Shown here piece by piece: positions 1 through 13,166 of a stretch of 64,000 bases of DNA. The position numbers and the translations under genes are program-made. Source of the DNA: Pontederia crassipes (lineage: Eukaryota > Streptophyta > Magnoliopsida > Commelinales > Pontederiaceae); assembly GCA_030549335.1 (NCBI GenBank), contig CM060193.1:47442891-47506890 (forward strand), written 5' to 3'. The notes beneath the pieces are model-generated. The model was not told where the DNA came from and did not search any database. It saw only the letters and a list, made by a program, of their open reading frames with translations. Every line of letters begins with the position of its first letter. The stretch's first letter is position 1.

Positions 1-228
1 TTTTTTATATATTCATATTTTCTGTTAAAAAAATAGTAGTTTTGAAATTTTTGGGTGAAATAAAAAAGTAAATAATACTATAACCTTTGTGCATTCACCA
101 CTTGTCCTTTGCTTTGCATGTGAGGCACACCTGAAAAGTAATTATGTAATCTTTGGTACCCAAATTTCTTTGGGTCCTATTTTGTTAGATAATGTTCCTT
201 TCGGAATTCAAATCATGACATGTTGTGT

Positions 229-1628
229 TTATTTTCCCATTTTGTATTGATATGCATAATGCTCATAAAATCCACATGTAAAGCATCTAAAATGTGATTT
301 TCTATGTTTGGATTTCCAATAAAAAATTTCATGCTCAAAATGATTCCTAAGATTATTTGTGGTTACATGAGTAATAGTCTTATTTTGTGAGTTCTTCAAA
401 ATGTCATTTTCATTTTTTACCTTGTCTAAAGAACATGCTAGTTTTATAATTTCACATGCATGTATAATTTTCAAAGTTTCGATTTTATTTTTGAAATTTT
501 CATTTTCCATAAGGCATATATCCTTTTCTTCTTTTAATTTTTCGATCTCATGTATTAACTTCTCATTTTCTTTTTTAATTGAGAAATATTTTTTTATAAG
601 AGATGAGAGTTCTTTATTCACATTTAAAGAAAGATTTTCTTCGGAAGAATACGATGAGTCATAATTTGAATTTAAAAGGTTAGAAATTACCTTATCGTCG
701 TGTGCCATCAAGCATATGTATGCTTCATCACTAGAAGAACTTGATGAACTACTTGTGTCACTAGACTCTTCATATTTTTTTTCTTTTTACATTTCTGGGA
801 TTTTTCTTCTTTGTGGTGTTTGTATGATTTTCTTATTGGCTTCTCGTCCTTGTCTTTCTTTTTAACCAGTTTGAAATACTTATCTAATTTTTTTGTGTAA
901 AGTGCGAGTTTCTTTTCATCCAGTTCCTCTTCACTTAAATCTTCTTCTATTGTATTTGTCTTCAATGCCAATGTTTTCTTCTTGGGGACTTTTCTTCTTG
1001 ATCTTCTTGGATAGAGATTTCATAGGTTAGAAGTGAATCAATAAGATCATCAAAATCCAATTTGTTCAAATCATTCTCTTCGATCACGGTCCTCTTCGTA
1101 TGCCATTTGCGGGAGAGAGATCTGAGAATTTTTTTCACTTTTTGGGGATTAGATCTTGGCTCGCCTAAGGAGGCTAAGTCATTCAAAATATCATTAAACC
1201 GAACAATCATATTATTTATGAATTTATTTTCATGCATCTTGAAGGAATCATATTGATTATTCAAAATATTTAATGTAGATTCTTTGACATTATCCGTTCC
1301 TTCATAATTAGTAATGAGTTTCTTCCAAATTTTGGTTGCATTTTTACAATTAGAAATTCGATTGAAATCCGTTGAATCCAAAGCACAATAAAATATATTT
1401 TTGGCTTTCCAATCAAGTTTTGAAAAAATCTTTTCTTTTTTCTTTAGTATCAGTAGGTAACTTTTCATTGACATAATAACATTTTTCAACTATGTCCCAC
1501 ATGTCGATATCAATAGAACAAATATATGTTTGAATTCTAATTTTTCAATATGCAAAATGTGATGCATTCAAAAGGGGAGGACGACTAATTAATTGCCCTT
1601 CGGCAAAACTAATTCCACTTGATGTCAT
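229..1628 (-). pseudogene. Degenerate Copia gag polyprotein (UBN2 domain plus zinc knuckle)
   Basis: Reading starts at an ATG at 1628-1626, 117 bp inside the PBS. The N-terminal part reads through an Asn-Ala-Ser-His-Phe-Ala-Tyr stretch to a TGA at 1547-1545, where Copia gags normally carry the Trp of a conserved YW(K) motif, so this is probably a TGG to TGA change. The frame changes near 1440-1490. From there the UBN2-type domain is clear (AKNIFYCALDSTDFNRISNC, then IWKKLITNYEGT and VKESTLNILNNQYDSFKM). Further frames cover an acidic/lysine-rich segment (708-971) and a Glu/Lys-rich predicted coiled coil (229-711). The latter ends in CFTCGFYEHYAYQYK, a CCHC knuckle whose final Cys is lost. The product would form the retroelement particle. 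It is not functional as it stands. Confidence 0.8.
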
Positions 1629-1744
1629 GGTTCTTGATGATTGTTAAATCTTAAAACACGATGATTGAATCTTAAAACGATTAGATCTAAAGAAAATTAG
1701 ATCTGAAAATAAGATGATTAAAAAATCTAAAACAAGAGCAACTC

Positions 1745-1756
1745 GCTCTGATACCA
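1745..1756 (-). other. Primer-binding site (initiator Met tRNA)
   Basis: The minus strand reads TGGTATCAGAGC, the standard plant Copia PBS complementary to the 3' end of initiator methionine tRNA. It starts two bases inside the LTR end (TGT...ACA), which is the expected spacing. Confidence 0.9.
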
Positions 1757-1758
1757 AT

Positions 1759-2730
1759 TGTAGGATCCCAAAGAGCACCAAGAGGGCGGGGTGAATTGGT
1801 GTTCAATCAAAAATGTCGATTTCACAAAACATATTGCGGAAGCACAAAACTAATTCTTTAAAACTTTTAAAGTAAAGCAATCAGATCATATCAAACTCAA
1901 TGTGAGAGGGGGAGAGAGAGAGAATCAAACGCAAAGGCACGCTGGTTGTTGACGAAGTTCGGCCACACCTTGACCTATGTCCCCGCTCCGACTTCTCGAC
2001 CTCGAGATCGTCGGAGATTCCACTAATCACTTCCTTTGTTCCAAATGGGGCAAGGAAGAAAGCCATTTACACAATCGCTTTTTCTCCGCTTCGAGAGGTA
2101 AGACACACCTCTCCTTCAATGAAGCTAATATATTTCTCTCGCTCAAGAGGTAAGATTTTGAACCTCTTTTACACAGGAGCTCTCTCAATTTTTTTGAATA
2201 AAAGTGTTTCTCTCTTTTACAATTCTATGATTATAAGAAGAGAAGAAAGAAAGAAGAGAAAACTATGAAATGAAAACTTCAAGAAATAATCTTTCTTTGA
2301 TAACTTAAAGTTTTTCTTCAATGAGTGAATGTGTACATTTTCCTTTGGCTTTGGCACTTCTTTTATAGCCTTCAGTGTATGAGAAATTCATCCAAAATTT
2401 GCTCCACAAATTTCTCCTTCAAATTTGACCGTTACTGTTCATTTGACTATGAGGCCGGTCAACCGCACATCTACACTGTTTTGATCATAACTTTCTGCAC
2501 CGATATTCAAATTAGATGATCTTAGAGTATGTGGAAAACTAACAGAATTCTCTACAACTTTGATGTGTATCATTCATCCAAAATATAATTATATCATAGT
2601 CAATTATGTAATAAAGTTCGTGTATAAAGTTATTTCTTTTTCTTAAACTTTTTTAGCATTTTAACTTTAATCTTTTGAAGTTTGTTTCATCAAAATATAA
2701 TTTTATATATCATTAAACTTTGACCCAACA
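1759..2730 (-). mobile_element. 5' LTR of the left Copia element (972 bp)
   Basis: The inner end is fixed by the PBS: plus-strand TGTAGGATCC starts at 1759. The best outer end is the CCCAACA at 2724-2730, giving TGTTGGGTC...GGATCCTACA on the element strand. The promoter TATA (2360-2368) falls inside, as expected. The outer end is an inference because the second LTR is not in the window. Confidence 0.65.
2360..2368 (-). promoter_or_regulatory. LTR TATA box
   Basis: The minus strand reads CTATAAAAG, about 600 bp upstream of the PBS. This is the likely core promoter of the retroelement and would set the U3/R boundary a few tens of bases downstream, near 2330. Confidence 0.55.
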
Positions 2731-4739
2731 TTGTGTTCCATTTGTGATGTATGAGATCCTGTTTCTACCTCTTCTAGCGAGGGACATTCTTATTTTGTAC
2801 TTTTTGTTGATGACTATTCAAAGTTCTTCTATTGGATAAATGTTCATTCTTCTATTTTGTACTTATCATAGTGATTGCAGCACCTCATCGTATTATGGTT
2901 TTTATCTTGATTCAAACCTTCTTAAATTTTATTATTCGTGGTCTTGGGATTCTTAAATGTCAAAGATAGTGATAGAATAAAAAGATAAAAGACGAAAAAT
3001 GTTAAATGAAAGAGCTCTTATGTTTTGTTGACGACGATCAACATCGCCAAAAGGGAGTTGAAAGATATTCCTAGCCACAGGAAGTGGAAAGATACTCTTG
3101 GCCATAAGAAAGTCGAAATATACTTCATCGACCCATCTTTTAGGGAGTTGAAAGATATTAAAAAATAAGTGTAACATAATGAAAATGAAAAGATTATTAT
3201 TATGATGATGGGCAATGCCCAATGATGGTATGATCTTTTATAATGATGATTATGTTATCTACCTTGTTACACTTATCATGATTATCATTCATGCTATAAT
3301 GTTCTATTCTATGCCTATTGATCTTGATGCTATTATTCTGATTATGTCACATGGTTACTCTCATGATTTTTATCACTTATGATTATGTCCATATGATTCT
3401 TTTTTATGATGTCATCATCTATTTCATATTTACACGATGATTTTGTACTGGGCGTGAAAGCTCACAAGAAGGTTTATCTCCTCTGTGTATTCAATGTCAT
3501 AGGTAACAACCTGGAGCACTAAATGCGCAGGCAACAGATCGAGCTCATAGTGTCCCTTTGCACATAAAGTCGAGTCTCCTTAATCTTTCCTTTTCGTTTT
3601 ATCAAGTTGTATCATCTTATGCAAACTCTGTTGTTTATGTTATTTGAGACTCGGTTATGTTATTTTATTAAGACTTCCACACTCATTTTGATTATGTCTC
3701 TTTTAAATTAAATGATAGCTATATTTTTCTTGCACAATTATGTCTCCATTTTTGTTGACCAGTTAAAGTCTTACTAGTCAAAATATTGTACACGTAAGGC
3801 AAGTCCTATAATGTCCCGGGGTGTATTCGGCCATGTGATGGAGTACATTTTGAGCCGTTACACTAAAATACATCTAATCTAAACTCAATACGATCAAGCT
3901 ATAGTGGAACTCTTTAGGCCATAATGGAGCTCTCTCGTCTCTAGCACACTCACACAATCCAATACAACCATGTTCTAGTTCCCCTTTCAAATCATAGTGA
4001 AAACCTCCATACCATGCCCAGCTCGCATCAATCAATACGCCTCTCTCCGCGCCGACCGTAGTGAAGATGGATAGACCCTAGCGCATGCACACAACTCATT
4101 ACGATTCGATCTAGATGGACGTAATGATAAACTTCTACCTATAATGTACATGATGTGATCGTAACGATTGATTTCGAGAATTTTGTTTTAACCTAATTTG
4201 GGGAGGATATAAAATGGAATTCTTGTGGGAGAAAAATGGTTCTAGACTTGGATTTCTAAGATGTATGAACAAACAATTATTATTTTATAAGCATTTATGT
4301 ACCCTGAACCTTATTTTCTTTTTTTTTCAATGCACAAACTCTTATGTGCAAGATTCTTATCATGTTTTTGGTTAAATTTCATTAGGGATTATTGCTAGTT
4401 GATTTATCATGTTTTTTTGTACTCCATGTGTTTGATGAAATGCTTGCTTAGAATGGTCACTTAATCAAGCGATATAAGACCCTTGTGATTATGAAAGTAC
4501 ATCATAAGCATTAGTACAAATGATTATGAAAGTAGATTTATTATTTTTAATTAGAATTAACCTAAAAAAGAGATACATGACTTTTAAGATCAAGAACATC
4601 TCTTATTAGTCATTATGAAAACCCTATGACAATAATCTTAAGTAAATTCAAAGTTCTAGCTTTTATTTTTTAAAATAAAATTCTCAAATTATTCCTTCTT
4701 TTGTTTACTAAAGTTATAAGTAAGGAAACTCAAGTTCGA
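2731..4739. other. AT-rich intergenic DNA, no gene seen
   Basis: Only short frames without family resemblance occur here. A stretch at 3180-3440 is rich in short ATGAT/TTATG words. No transposon ends, RNA gene or gene model could be supported. Confidence 0.5.
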
Positions 4740-5170
4740 AATCGAGACATGGTCTATCCTGACCCGGTTTGAATGGGATTTTCAAAAATTTGTTTGAGTC
4801 CCTATTTCAATTCTAGTCAAGACGTCCTAGATGAATCAAGACAAAATCGTGATAGTATTGGTTGTCTTGATTCAACTATAATAAATTATTAGAATACAAC
4901 AATAAAAATATATTTAATGATATGAAATAAATGTAATAACTATCAATTAATTTATAATATAACGTAATGAATGTTTAAAGTATATGATAAGAATAATAAT
5001 TTTAATGAATATAAATATAAAGTTATTATTTGTAAATAATATGATGTATTATTATAATATATATGACCGAGTCAAAACACAATTCAAATATTTGTAGGTA
5101 TCGGGTCAGGATAAAAATTGAAAATTTTAGATCATGCTGACATGACCTGACATCTTGTCCCATGCTCACC
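4740..5170. repeat. Decayed inverted-repeat element with TATCCTGACCC arms
   Basis: TATCCTGACCC near 4755 is exactly inverted as GGGTCAGGATA near 5104, and the right side goes on with TGACATGACCTGACA and GCTCACCCCTA. The middle is very AT-rich. It looks like a small non-autonomous DNA element. No target duplication could be fixed, so the superfamily is unknown. Confidence 0.35.
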
Positions 5171-5284
5171 CCTAACTAAAGTAAGTAATCTCATTTAGTT
5201 GAGTCAATTTTCTTTTTTGTTACTTTTATTATTGTAATTTTGTCTATGTATGCTTGCAGCTGTCACAGACACTAATAAAAAATA

Positions 5285-5712
5285 AGGATGTCAATTTGGC
5301 CCCCACATACCCTTGACCTGACCCAACTCGACTAGGGAATAAACTCGACTCGATCCGACCCGACTCGACTAGACTCGGGTCGGATCAAGAGTCTTTTCGG
5401 GGTTAAATATGACCCAACCTGACCTTATTCGGGTTTAAAGCATAAAATAATAAATTTTCTAACTATTTGCATTTATTAAATATAACAATATTATTTAATA
5501 TTTATTTTAAGCATGAAATATGTTTTAAAAACTATTTAAATATTATTTTTGTACTTAAGATATTTTATTTTTTAAAATTCTGAATCAAATATAGACTTAA
5601 GTTTAAATAAAAAGATTTTTAAAAAATCAGGTCATCAAGTTCAGTCGATCCAACCCGACCACCAACTCGAGCTGACCCAAAGTAGGCACCAGGTCGAGTC
5701 ACCCCTACCCTT
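5285..5712. repeat. Decayed MITE-like element with CCGACCC / GGGTCGG motifs
   Basis: The left part (5295-5420) carries repeated GACC/CGACTCGA words and GGGTCGGATC. The right part (5640-5712) carries CAACCCGACC and CGAGTCACCCCTA, roughly inverted, and the centre is AT-rich. The left edge GGATGTCAA and right edge TCACCCCTA resemble hAT-type MITE ends. No clean target duplication is visible. Confidence 0.35.
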
Positions 5713-6896
5713 GAATCTTTTCAGAGTCCAGCAAGTGTGATATATATAATAAAAATACTTGGGCGTTAGTTCCGTGTAGCTGCTATATGTGATAGATGAT
5801 TGGCGAGAAATAGAGGAATTATGCAAGGAGTTTGAGACATCATGCAAAAGATGGATATATCACATAATTGTGACAGAAGGATATAAATGAATGTTGAATA
5901 CATCATTTCAGACGAGTAACAAAATGTATATGATTTCTTTGTAATCAAATTCTCACAAGCTTAGACATTTGTTTATCATCAAATAAGAATTAGATATTTA
6001 AGATAAAAGCATAATCTTAGCATGCAACTCATGGTTTTCAAAACAGCGAATCTAACAAGTAAACTCATATGAATTTAAAATCCTAGAGTAGAGTATAAAA
6101 TTGAGTGAAGTTGATTCAAACCCGGATTACACAATAGATTCGGATGGACTCAAAATAATTTGGAGTAATCGGGTAGACTCTAGACTCCGTAATTTTATTA
6201 GTTGAATTCTTTAGTAGGGTTTGAAGGTCTAATTGAAAGAGGAACCCATCCTACTTTATTTCATATATGTGAGAAGTGATTGAGTGTGAATTTTTCATAC
6301 CTTGAATTTGATGTCCAGAAGTATTTTGTAATTAAGAGTTCTTTTATTGTGATGTATTTTTTCTATTCTATAAGTTTGTACATAGAAATTATAATTTTAC
6401 ATCTCAAATTTACTGGACATGAAACAAATCTACATAAATCATTGAGCTTGAAAACCTTGGTCCAAGTTTCACACTTGCCTAGAGTTTTTTACACAACATT
6501 ATTTACCAATTCAGTCAGTTTAAGAAGGATAAAGAGGTACAGATACAACAACAACAAAACCTTATCCCACTAGGTGGAAAGAGGTACAGATATGATTAAA
6601 AATAAATATGTTTCAACATTTGAGATTAAGTAAAAATATTCGAAAAGTTGAGAACTGGTAAGTGAATAATTTTAAAAGTAAAAACATAGTATAATTTAGA
6701 AGTGGCAAATGAAAATAGCCAAGCGAGCATGAACTACTCATTAGAGTCTCCAACTTTATATGGCCTACAGAAAGCTGCCTAGGAAGATTAATACCAGCTA
6801 CCAAGACAAATTTCTTCATCCCTTATTAAAGATAAGCCAAACTCATATATGGCAATTGTACATTTTGAAGAAACAATCGACATTGCCAAAAGGCTA
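5713..6896. other. Intergenic DNA downstream of the FAD oxidoreductase gene
   Basis: No gene is supported. The stretch includes the 3' flank and probable 3' UTR of the minus-strand gene that ends at 6897; no polyadenylation site could be fixed. Confidence 0.5.
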
Positions 6897-9800
6897 TTAG
6901 TAAAATCTGCCTTGTACACTATAAGGTGTGCAATCTACTTTTCCAGGGTTGCCAAGTATCATGTCAGCAACCATTTCTGCAGTGCCCAAAGCCTGAAAAT
7001 ATGAATGTCAAGACAATTAGCGCCTGTTGTGCTTGCAGTTGTGACATTTTCATAACAGTACCATGTAAGGGAGTTAGTTACTTTAAAAGTTTCTGCTGTG
7101 GTCATACGGAAAAACGTAACAAAATTATCATCACATAAGTAAAACTCGACATTCAAAGATGTTTTCCTCTTTTTTTTTTTGAGAAAGTGAAGTTTTTTTT
7201 TTTTGGTTGCAATGCAAGATCACATCAAACGATGGAACTTGCAAAAGGTCACTTTAAGAGATTGCTCCAATTGACCAGAAATTTACCAGCCTATACTTAC
7301 AAGTAGGGAATGTCAAAATTATTTAAATTTCCATCTCGAATGAACTTAATCCAATCAAGAAACTGTTATATCTATGAAGAAGCAGAAAGTGTTATGTCAG
7401 CACTCATAAACATATCTAAGATCTTGAAAAAATGAAAGCAGCGAAACACATAAATGCAACAATTCAGAAAAATCATCAAATAAAGAATTTTACATAAATA
7501 TAAGAAAAATCCATTTACATAGGAATTACCATGCAAAGTCCACCTCCTTCATGCCCAGTCGCAAGAAAAATGTTTGATGAACCAGGAACGAGGCCAATAA
7601 CTGGCTTCCCATCAGGCACTGAAAAAAGAATCACCACTTACATTATCCATGTTTTAAACAAGTGGTCTTGCAGTGAAAATATACTACTACCTATGTGTAA
7701 TGAAAATGATGTGAATGCTTTATTGGATTAGAACTGACAACTTACTGTAAGGGCGGTGTCCCAGCTTTATCATTCTTCCAGTGTTGATGTCAAGAGGCAA
7801 ATCTTTGATGACAGGAAAGAACTCCCCCGCATGGTCCCATATGCTTTTGATGATAGCTTCATCTATTTCTCTATCAAATCCAATGAACTGGCGACTGCTT
7901 CCTGAAATGTGGATGGAGAACAAGTAGATGAAACTATAATTTATCTACTGTGGAGGCCGTTAGCCAAGAATAGGCATTAGTTTTCATTTGGCTGACATGT
8001 GATACTTGTTTTTGGTACTACAAAGGACAAAAAGCAGAAAAATCAGGATAAAGCTGAGTGAAAATAAAATCCTCAGATGCGGTGTGTGCACCAACCACTC
8101 AATATAAAAAGTTACTTGTTCCAAATTGATTACTTCAACATAATATTGTATATGCATGATCTCAAAAAAATTGTATATACAATAGAAGATTTATTTTATG
8201 GCATAATACATAGTAGAAACAATTATATAAACATACTTAATTATTTCATTCGATGATAAAAAAATATGATCATCGAAAATGTGCACTTACATTGTTTCCA
8301 TGCACCACCTAAAAATAGCGTTAGAAGTCTTAGTTTCAAAGATGTTCTGAGAAACAAGCCAACAAATATGATAATACCTAGTAGAAGATTCCCTTTGACA
8401 TCAAAACTTGCAGTCATTGATATGGAAGACATAATCTGATCATGCTCTACTTCTGAAGCAGATGCATGAGGTGAAGTGGCAGTTTGATGATGAATATATC
8501 CTACCTCCATCAGTCCATGATTTAGTTGAATCTTGTCAAAGTTCTCCAAAACAAGAAGATAACCCTGAATATTCAAGGAGATCAGAAAGCCAAAATCCAT
8601 AACCTTTATAGGGGAAAATTGGAAAAGTTTCAAGAACATAACTAGAAGTATGATATATAACTTAGATAATAAGGCCGATACTCATTCAACAGAATTTGTT
8701 TCAACACCAAGGTAACCAATATAACTGCACATAGGTCATGGATGGTGTATTAACAGACACAGGACTAAAACATGCATAAACTCATGAAACACTGATGGAA
8801 ATTAAGAACTTTTCTGGATATTTTGTACATTTTCTTGTCAATATCATGTAAAATGCAAAAGCGGAAAAAGATGAGAGAAAAATAATGTGCAACTTTCATC
8901 CTGCTAAAGCTGAATGATCAACCTTTCGAGGCTTCACAGGTATCGCTGGTAAACTAATTGGGTTGCTGCTAAGGCTTTGCATCAAGGGCCCAGTCCAAGC
9001 ACCAGCAGCAATCACAACAGCTCTTTTAGCATGCAAGATATTTTTAGAAGTTCGCACAGCGTCAACTGTTTGTGCATTCCCAAAGCTGCATAATTTGAAT
9101 AAAATATACATTTTCAGAATGGAATTGATCTAACTATATTGCCATTTTTTTAGAGGGTAAAGGATGAATGCCTTTTGCATTCATCCAATCTACCTTATTA
9201 ACTGAACGGCAGGGTTGCCAAAGAACTCCTGATACCTGCCTTCTGAAGTAAAATATTTATTTTCCTATCACATCCAATAAAATGTTCAAGATTTATGACA
9301 TGGAATTGGTAAGAAGTTGTTGATAATAAGATAGTAAGTGCAAATGCATGCGTACCTCTTCTATGAAAGCAACAGTTTGGAATGCATCCAATTGACAATC
9401 ATCCGGCAGAAAAGCAGCTCCACCTTGCTTCCCAACATTCAGTGCTGGCTCCCTTGATTTCAAGGAAGATGCAGACAAGAACTCTGCTCTTACTCCAGCT
9501 TGATGCAAAAGCCTGATGCTTTCCTCCAGCATGCCCAACTCCGTCAAATTTCTACCAACCAACAAGCTTCCTATTAATTGGAGTGTAACAGGTCACTTGT
9601 ACTTTATACTCAACATGTGATAATTAATTTCAAGAACAAAGCCAACGAACCTTAACATGCAATTGCTCTAAGATTTTTAAAGTCAAAGCTAAGTAATTTC
9701 CAAGTAAAAATCTTCATAACAATGCAAAATAAAACTTAACAGAATAACAGATAAATTCTACAACCTTTTTTGGAAGAAGGACAACACAAATAGGTTGACT

Positions 9801-11118
9801 GACATTTTATTGTTCATATTTCTTCATGATCGTTCAATTGGTGCAATAAGACTTAGGATTCCATAAAAAGAAAACATAGAAGGAAGTGAACTTATCACTC
9901 ACATATTAGACTGTGGTTCTCATCCTGAACAGTTCCAATCTTAATAGACACATATAAGGATATCATTTATTTTTCAAAGGACACGTTCCAAACTTGTTAT
10001 ATTTCTATTCTCAAAAACAGGCTCAGCCCACATCTTAGCAGAAAGAACGCAAGGAACGACATCAAATAGCATACCTGATTTCTTCCATCCAAGAACTTGA
10101 GCCGGATCCATGCCCTTGTCTTCTATGCTCTCCGCCAACTCTTCCCACAATTGCTTGCTCCGCCTCACCAGCTCCCAAGTCTCACTGCTCGGCGTCTTGT
10201 GAGCCATCCAAATATACCCCTGCCCTGCACTTAGCACCGATCAATCGGAAAGGAGCTACCTTTAGCGATGGTTTCATGCAGTAATAAGGGCCGTTTGTTT
10301 AAAGGTAATTATTAAATTATCTGAGTTCATCACATTACTTTATTCACTTGTCACATGCAATGAATAATCTAAGAAAGTGACAATGCAAATTACTCATGGA
10401 AGGGAGACAATCCAAGTTACCTCTTTTCAATTTAACTTTCCTCATTTGTCCTTTATAGTTTTATTTAAATAAATCCTAAAACACATTGAATAAATTATAA
10501 TAATAACTAAATAAATTATAAAGTAAATCAAATAAATGTTAGTTAATTATTATGAATATATTATTATCATATTTTAAATAATATATTAATTATTTTATGG
10601 GTGAAAATATATATTTGTAATTTAAATTTCCGAAGTTAAAAATAATTTATATATGTAAAGATAAATTCTTTTGATTAAAGGTATAGTGGTAAAAATTGTA
10701 TATTTTCTTATAAATACTAATATGAATTGCCAATTAATTTAACAAGCGGAAACCTTGTAACGTTGAAGATTAACTCACCAGCTCCAGTAGCGCCAGAACA
10801 CGGCACAGCAGCATCGACCACAGCAACGGAAAGGTCGGACGTGAGGAGCAGCTGCCGGGCGATGGTCAGCCCAATAATCCCAGCTCCGACGACAATGACG
10901 TCGTGCTCGGATCGTGGGAGGCCCGCGACGACGGAGACGGCTCGGGGACGTCCTGCCACGAGGGGAGGACGAGGGGATCTCGAAGGAGCAAAGCCGAGGT
11001 GAAGGCGGGCTCGCCACAGATCAGAGCGGAGAGGGGAACAGGAGGAGGAAGAAAGAAGGCTTCTTGGGGTCGTAAGATCATGGTTTGGAGCGGAAGAAAC
11101 CGAAGGGACGGCCGCCAT
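6897..11118 (-). CDS. FAD-dependent oxidoreductase, DAO family, predicted organelle-targeted
   Basis: Nine exons in coding order: 11118-10779, 10224-10075, 9570-9356, 9264-9194, 9085-8923, 8564-8378, 7901-7746, 7618-7530, 6992-6897. All introns are GT..AG, phases match at every junction, and the sum is 1467 nt (488 aa plus stop TAA at 6897-6899). Residues 1-70 are rich in Ser, Arg and Ala and low in acidic residues, which suggests a plastid or mitochondrial transit peptide. A Rossmann FAD motif VIVVGAGIIG covers residues 74-83, followed by CSGATGAGQGYIWM across the exon 1/2 junction. Mid-protein VVIAAGAWTG and C-terminal HEGGGLCMALGTAEMV fit the DAO fold (PF01266: glycine/D-amino-acid oxidase and dehydrogenase relatives). 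The family oxidises C-N bonds with FAD; the substrate here cannot be read from sequence. No break was found, so it is probably a working single-copy host gene. Confidence 0.92.
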
Positions 11119-11729
11119 TGGTCACTGCTGACGTTTCTGATTCAAATGCGAGTCCAATGGGAGTGACCCGATCACGGATTTGACACAGCAGCAGCAGCCA
11201 GCAGCTGCGAGGGGAGTTAAAAGGCCTGGGCCTTGTAACACAAAAGAGGCCCAGCCTGCTAACAAATAATGAATGATTTAGTTTTTTTTTCGGTTGCCCC
11301 CCTAATATTCAGAAAACGACACCAATCGTTCAACCCAACTGGCGCTAAGAGTTATGTGCACTAGTCACGGGTTAAAGTTCGGAAAGCGATGTCAGTCGTC
11401 CAACTCGAGAGCTATCACACTAGTCACGAGTTGGAATCTCAGTCCACCATCTTGTGTCACCGCGGACAACATGCCTGATTATGCAGGTGAGACTTAGAAA
11501 TTTTTTATATCCACAAAAATTCGAACTCGAAACTAAGCTATCCACCTCATCCCAACTCCTTTTGATTAATTAGTTAATTATATTGAGAAGATATGTACGG
11601 TCTTACTCCGGAAAAAAAAAGTGACAAGCAGCACTAAACTTTTGATAATCCAACATTAAATTTGAATGGATGGATCAACTTTTTTTTACTCGTGGTTTTT
11701 TCATTGTTACTTGATCATTGTGGGCCTGT
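11119..11729. other. Upstream region of the FAD oxidoreductase gene
   Basis: A CCAAT-type pentamer lies about 35-40 bp upstream of the ATG, near 11155 on the plus strand, followed by a GCAGCAGCAGCC run. No strong TATA box was found. From 11280 on the DNA is AT-rich intergenic without a gene. Confidence 0.35.
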
Positions 11730-12370
11730 TTGGCAATTAGAATCAGACGCTCAGTTTCGTCTGATTCCAGTCAGTTCCGTCCGATTTCGTCAAATAACGT
11801 GACGTTCGATGGATCGAAGACGGAATTAGATTTCAAAAAAAGGGATCATGTGATCCCTTTTTCCCTACCTTGGTTCCACCATTTCAGGTAGCCTTTCCTT
11901 TTTTTTTTACTTCACGTGTTGGTTTTTTTTTCAATTTTCTTTATTTTTTCCAATTTTCTTTATTTTCTTTCTCACACACATGTATCTTATAAAATAATTT
12001 ATTTATTAACATAAATTATTTATTATAACATATTAATATAATATTATTTCTTACTTATTATTTCATTAACAAATTTAATATCTAATTACATATAATTATT
12101 AAAAATGGGATTTTTAATTTAAATAAATTTTTTACGATTTTTAACAAAAATTTTAATTTTTACTTCTATTTTTATTTACTAATAATATTATATTTTATAT
12201 TTATAATATCAATTATTATTTCAAAATCCATAAAAAATTAATCCATCACATTTACTTTTTCTATCACATCAACTACCTTATTCCTCATAATCAAATTACA
12301 CTCCATTCAAACACAACTAGAACTACGGAAACTTGATGGAAATCTAGTTCTCATTATCAAACGACCCCTG
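11726..12370. repeat. MITE-like element with GGGCCTGTTTGG / CAAACGACCCC ends
   Basis: The left edge GGGCCTGTTTGGCAATTAGA is imperfectly inverted at the right edge (near 12335-12367: ...TCATTATCAAACGACCCC). The interior is AT-rich with no coding. Such 'GTTTGG' ends are common in plant non-autonomous hAT or PIF-type elements. The target duplication is unclear. Confidence 0.4.
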
Positions 12371-13166
12371 TGGGTATCATCCGCAATCACTCCTTGGGCA
12401 TGCACCAAGGAAGCAAATCTGTTGAAGCAAAACCATATGCAAGAAATTTCATGTGTACATACTAAGAGATGTTTATAATGGGGTAAGACTAATCAAATGT
12501 GCTTTAAATGAATATCATGATTATTTGCCATGATAAAATAAGTTAAGGTATACAAGAATTGAAACAAACATCTTTGGTATTGTTACCAAACAAAAGCATC
12601 AAAATAACTTGACCATCTTGGCAAAAATAACACTTTCCAATAACACAATTTCACAACATATTACAAGTTTCTTATTGCTTCATATTTCACTACCACCATT
12701 ATCAACATAACATTCATAATGTATCAAATGTAGCAAGATCACATGTTGATTTTCTTTTAGGACTTGCATTGACAACAGTCAAAAGGCATCCTTTTGATTT
12801 TGGGCTCTCACACAAAGTTGCAAACCTGTTGCATCCAAAAAAAGATGACACATATTTTAATATTATCAGTGACTTGTTAACTAGAGTACTAATATTCAGA
12901 ATTACTAATGGAATGGAAAATAATAAAAGGAACAAATTATAACTTCACAACCAAACATGATGAATTGGTAAATTACTATAGTATACCAAATTATCTCAAA
13001 TGGTTGTCAATTGGGACTCGAGTTGTGTGACTTGTTATTGTGATGGATTAGGTTCAACACATACCCCTTGAATTCCTATTTTTTATCCTAAAAAATTCAC
13101 ATGAAATTATGAAACTTTTGTAGACCATAAAACATATCATGATCAAAATATAAAAGTCTAGAAATA
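12371..13166. other. AT-rich intergenic DNA
   Basis: No gene, RNA or transposon end could be supported. It borders the MULE relic and may be decayed flank of that element. Confidence 0.4.

Larger units (their letters stand above)
1..2730 (-). mobile_element. Ty1/Copia-type LTR retrotransposon, 5' portion, truncated by the window edge
   Basis: The element reads on the minus strand: LTR (1759-2730), tRNA primer-binding site (1745-1756), then a gag region running down to about 229. Protease, integrase and reverse transcriptase would lie left of position 1 and cannot be seen. The gag coding shows at least one stop codon and several frame changes, so this copy is inactive. The far LTR and the target-site duplication are outside the window, so boundary and age cannot be tested. 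The UBN2-type gag followed by a long coiled-coil-like stretch and a degenerate zinc knuckle fits Copia rather than Gypsy. Confidence 0.85.

Noticed and set aside
10727..11166. Several open frames on both strands over exon 1 of the FAD oxidoreductase
   Set aside because: GC-rich shadow frames; only the frame with GAGIIG fits the splice phases.
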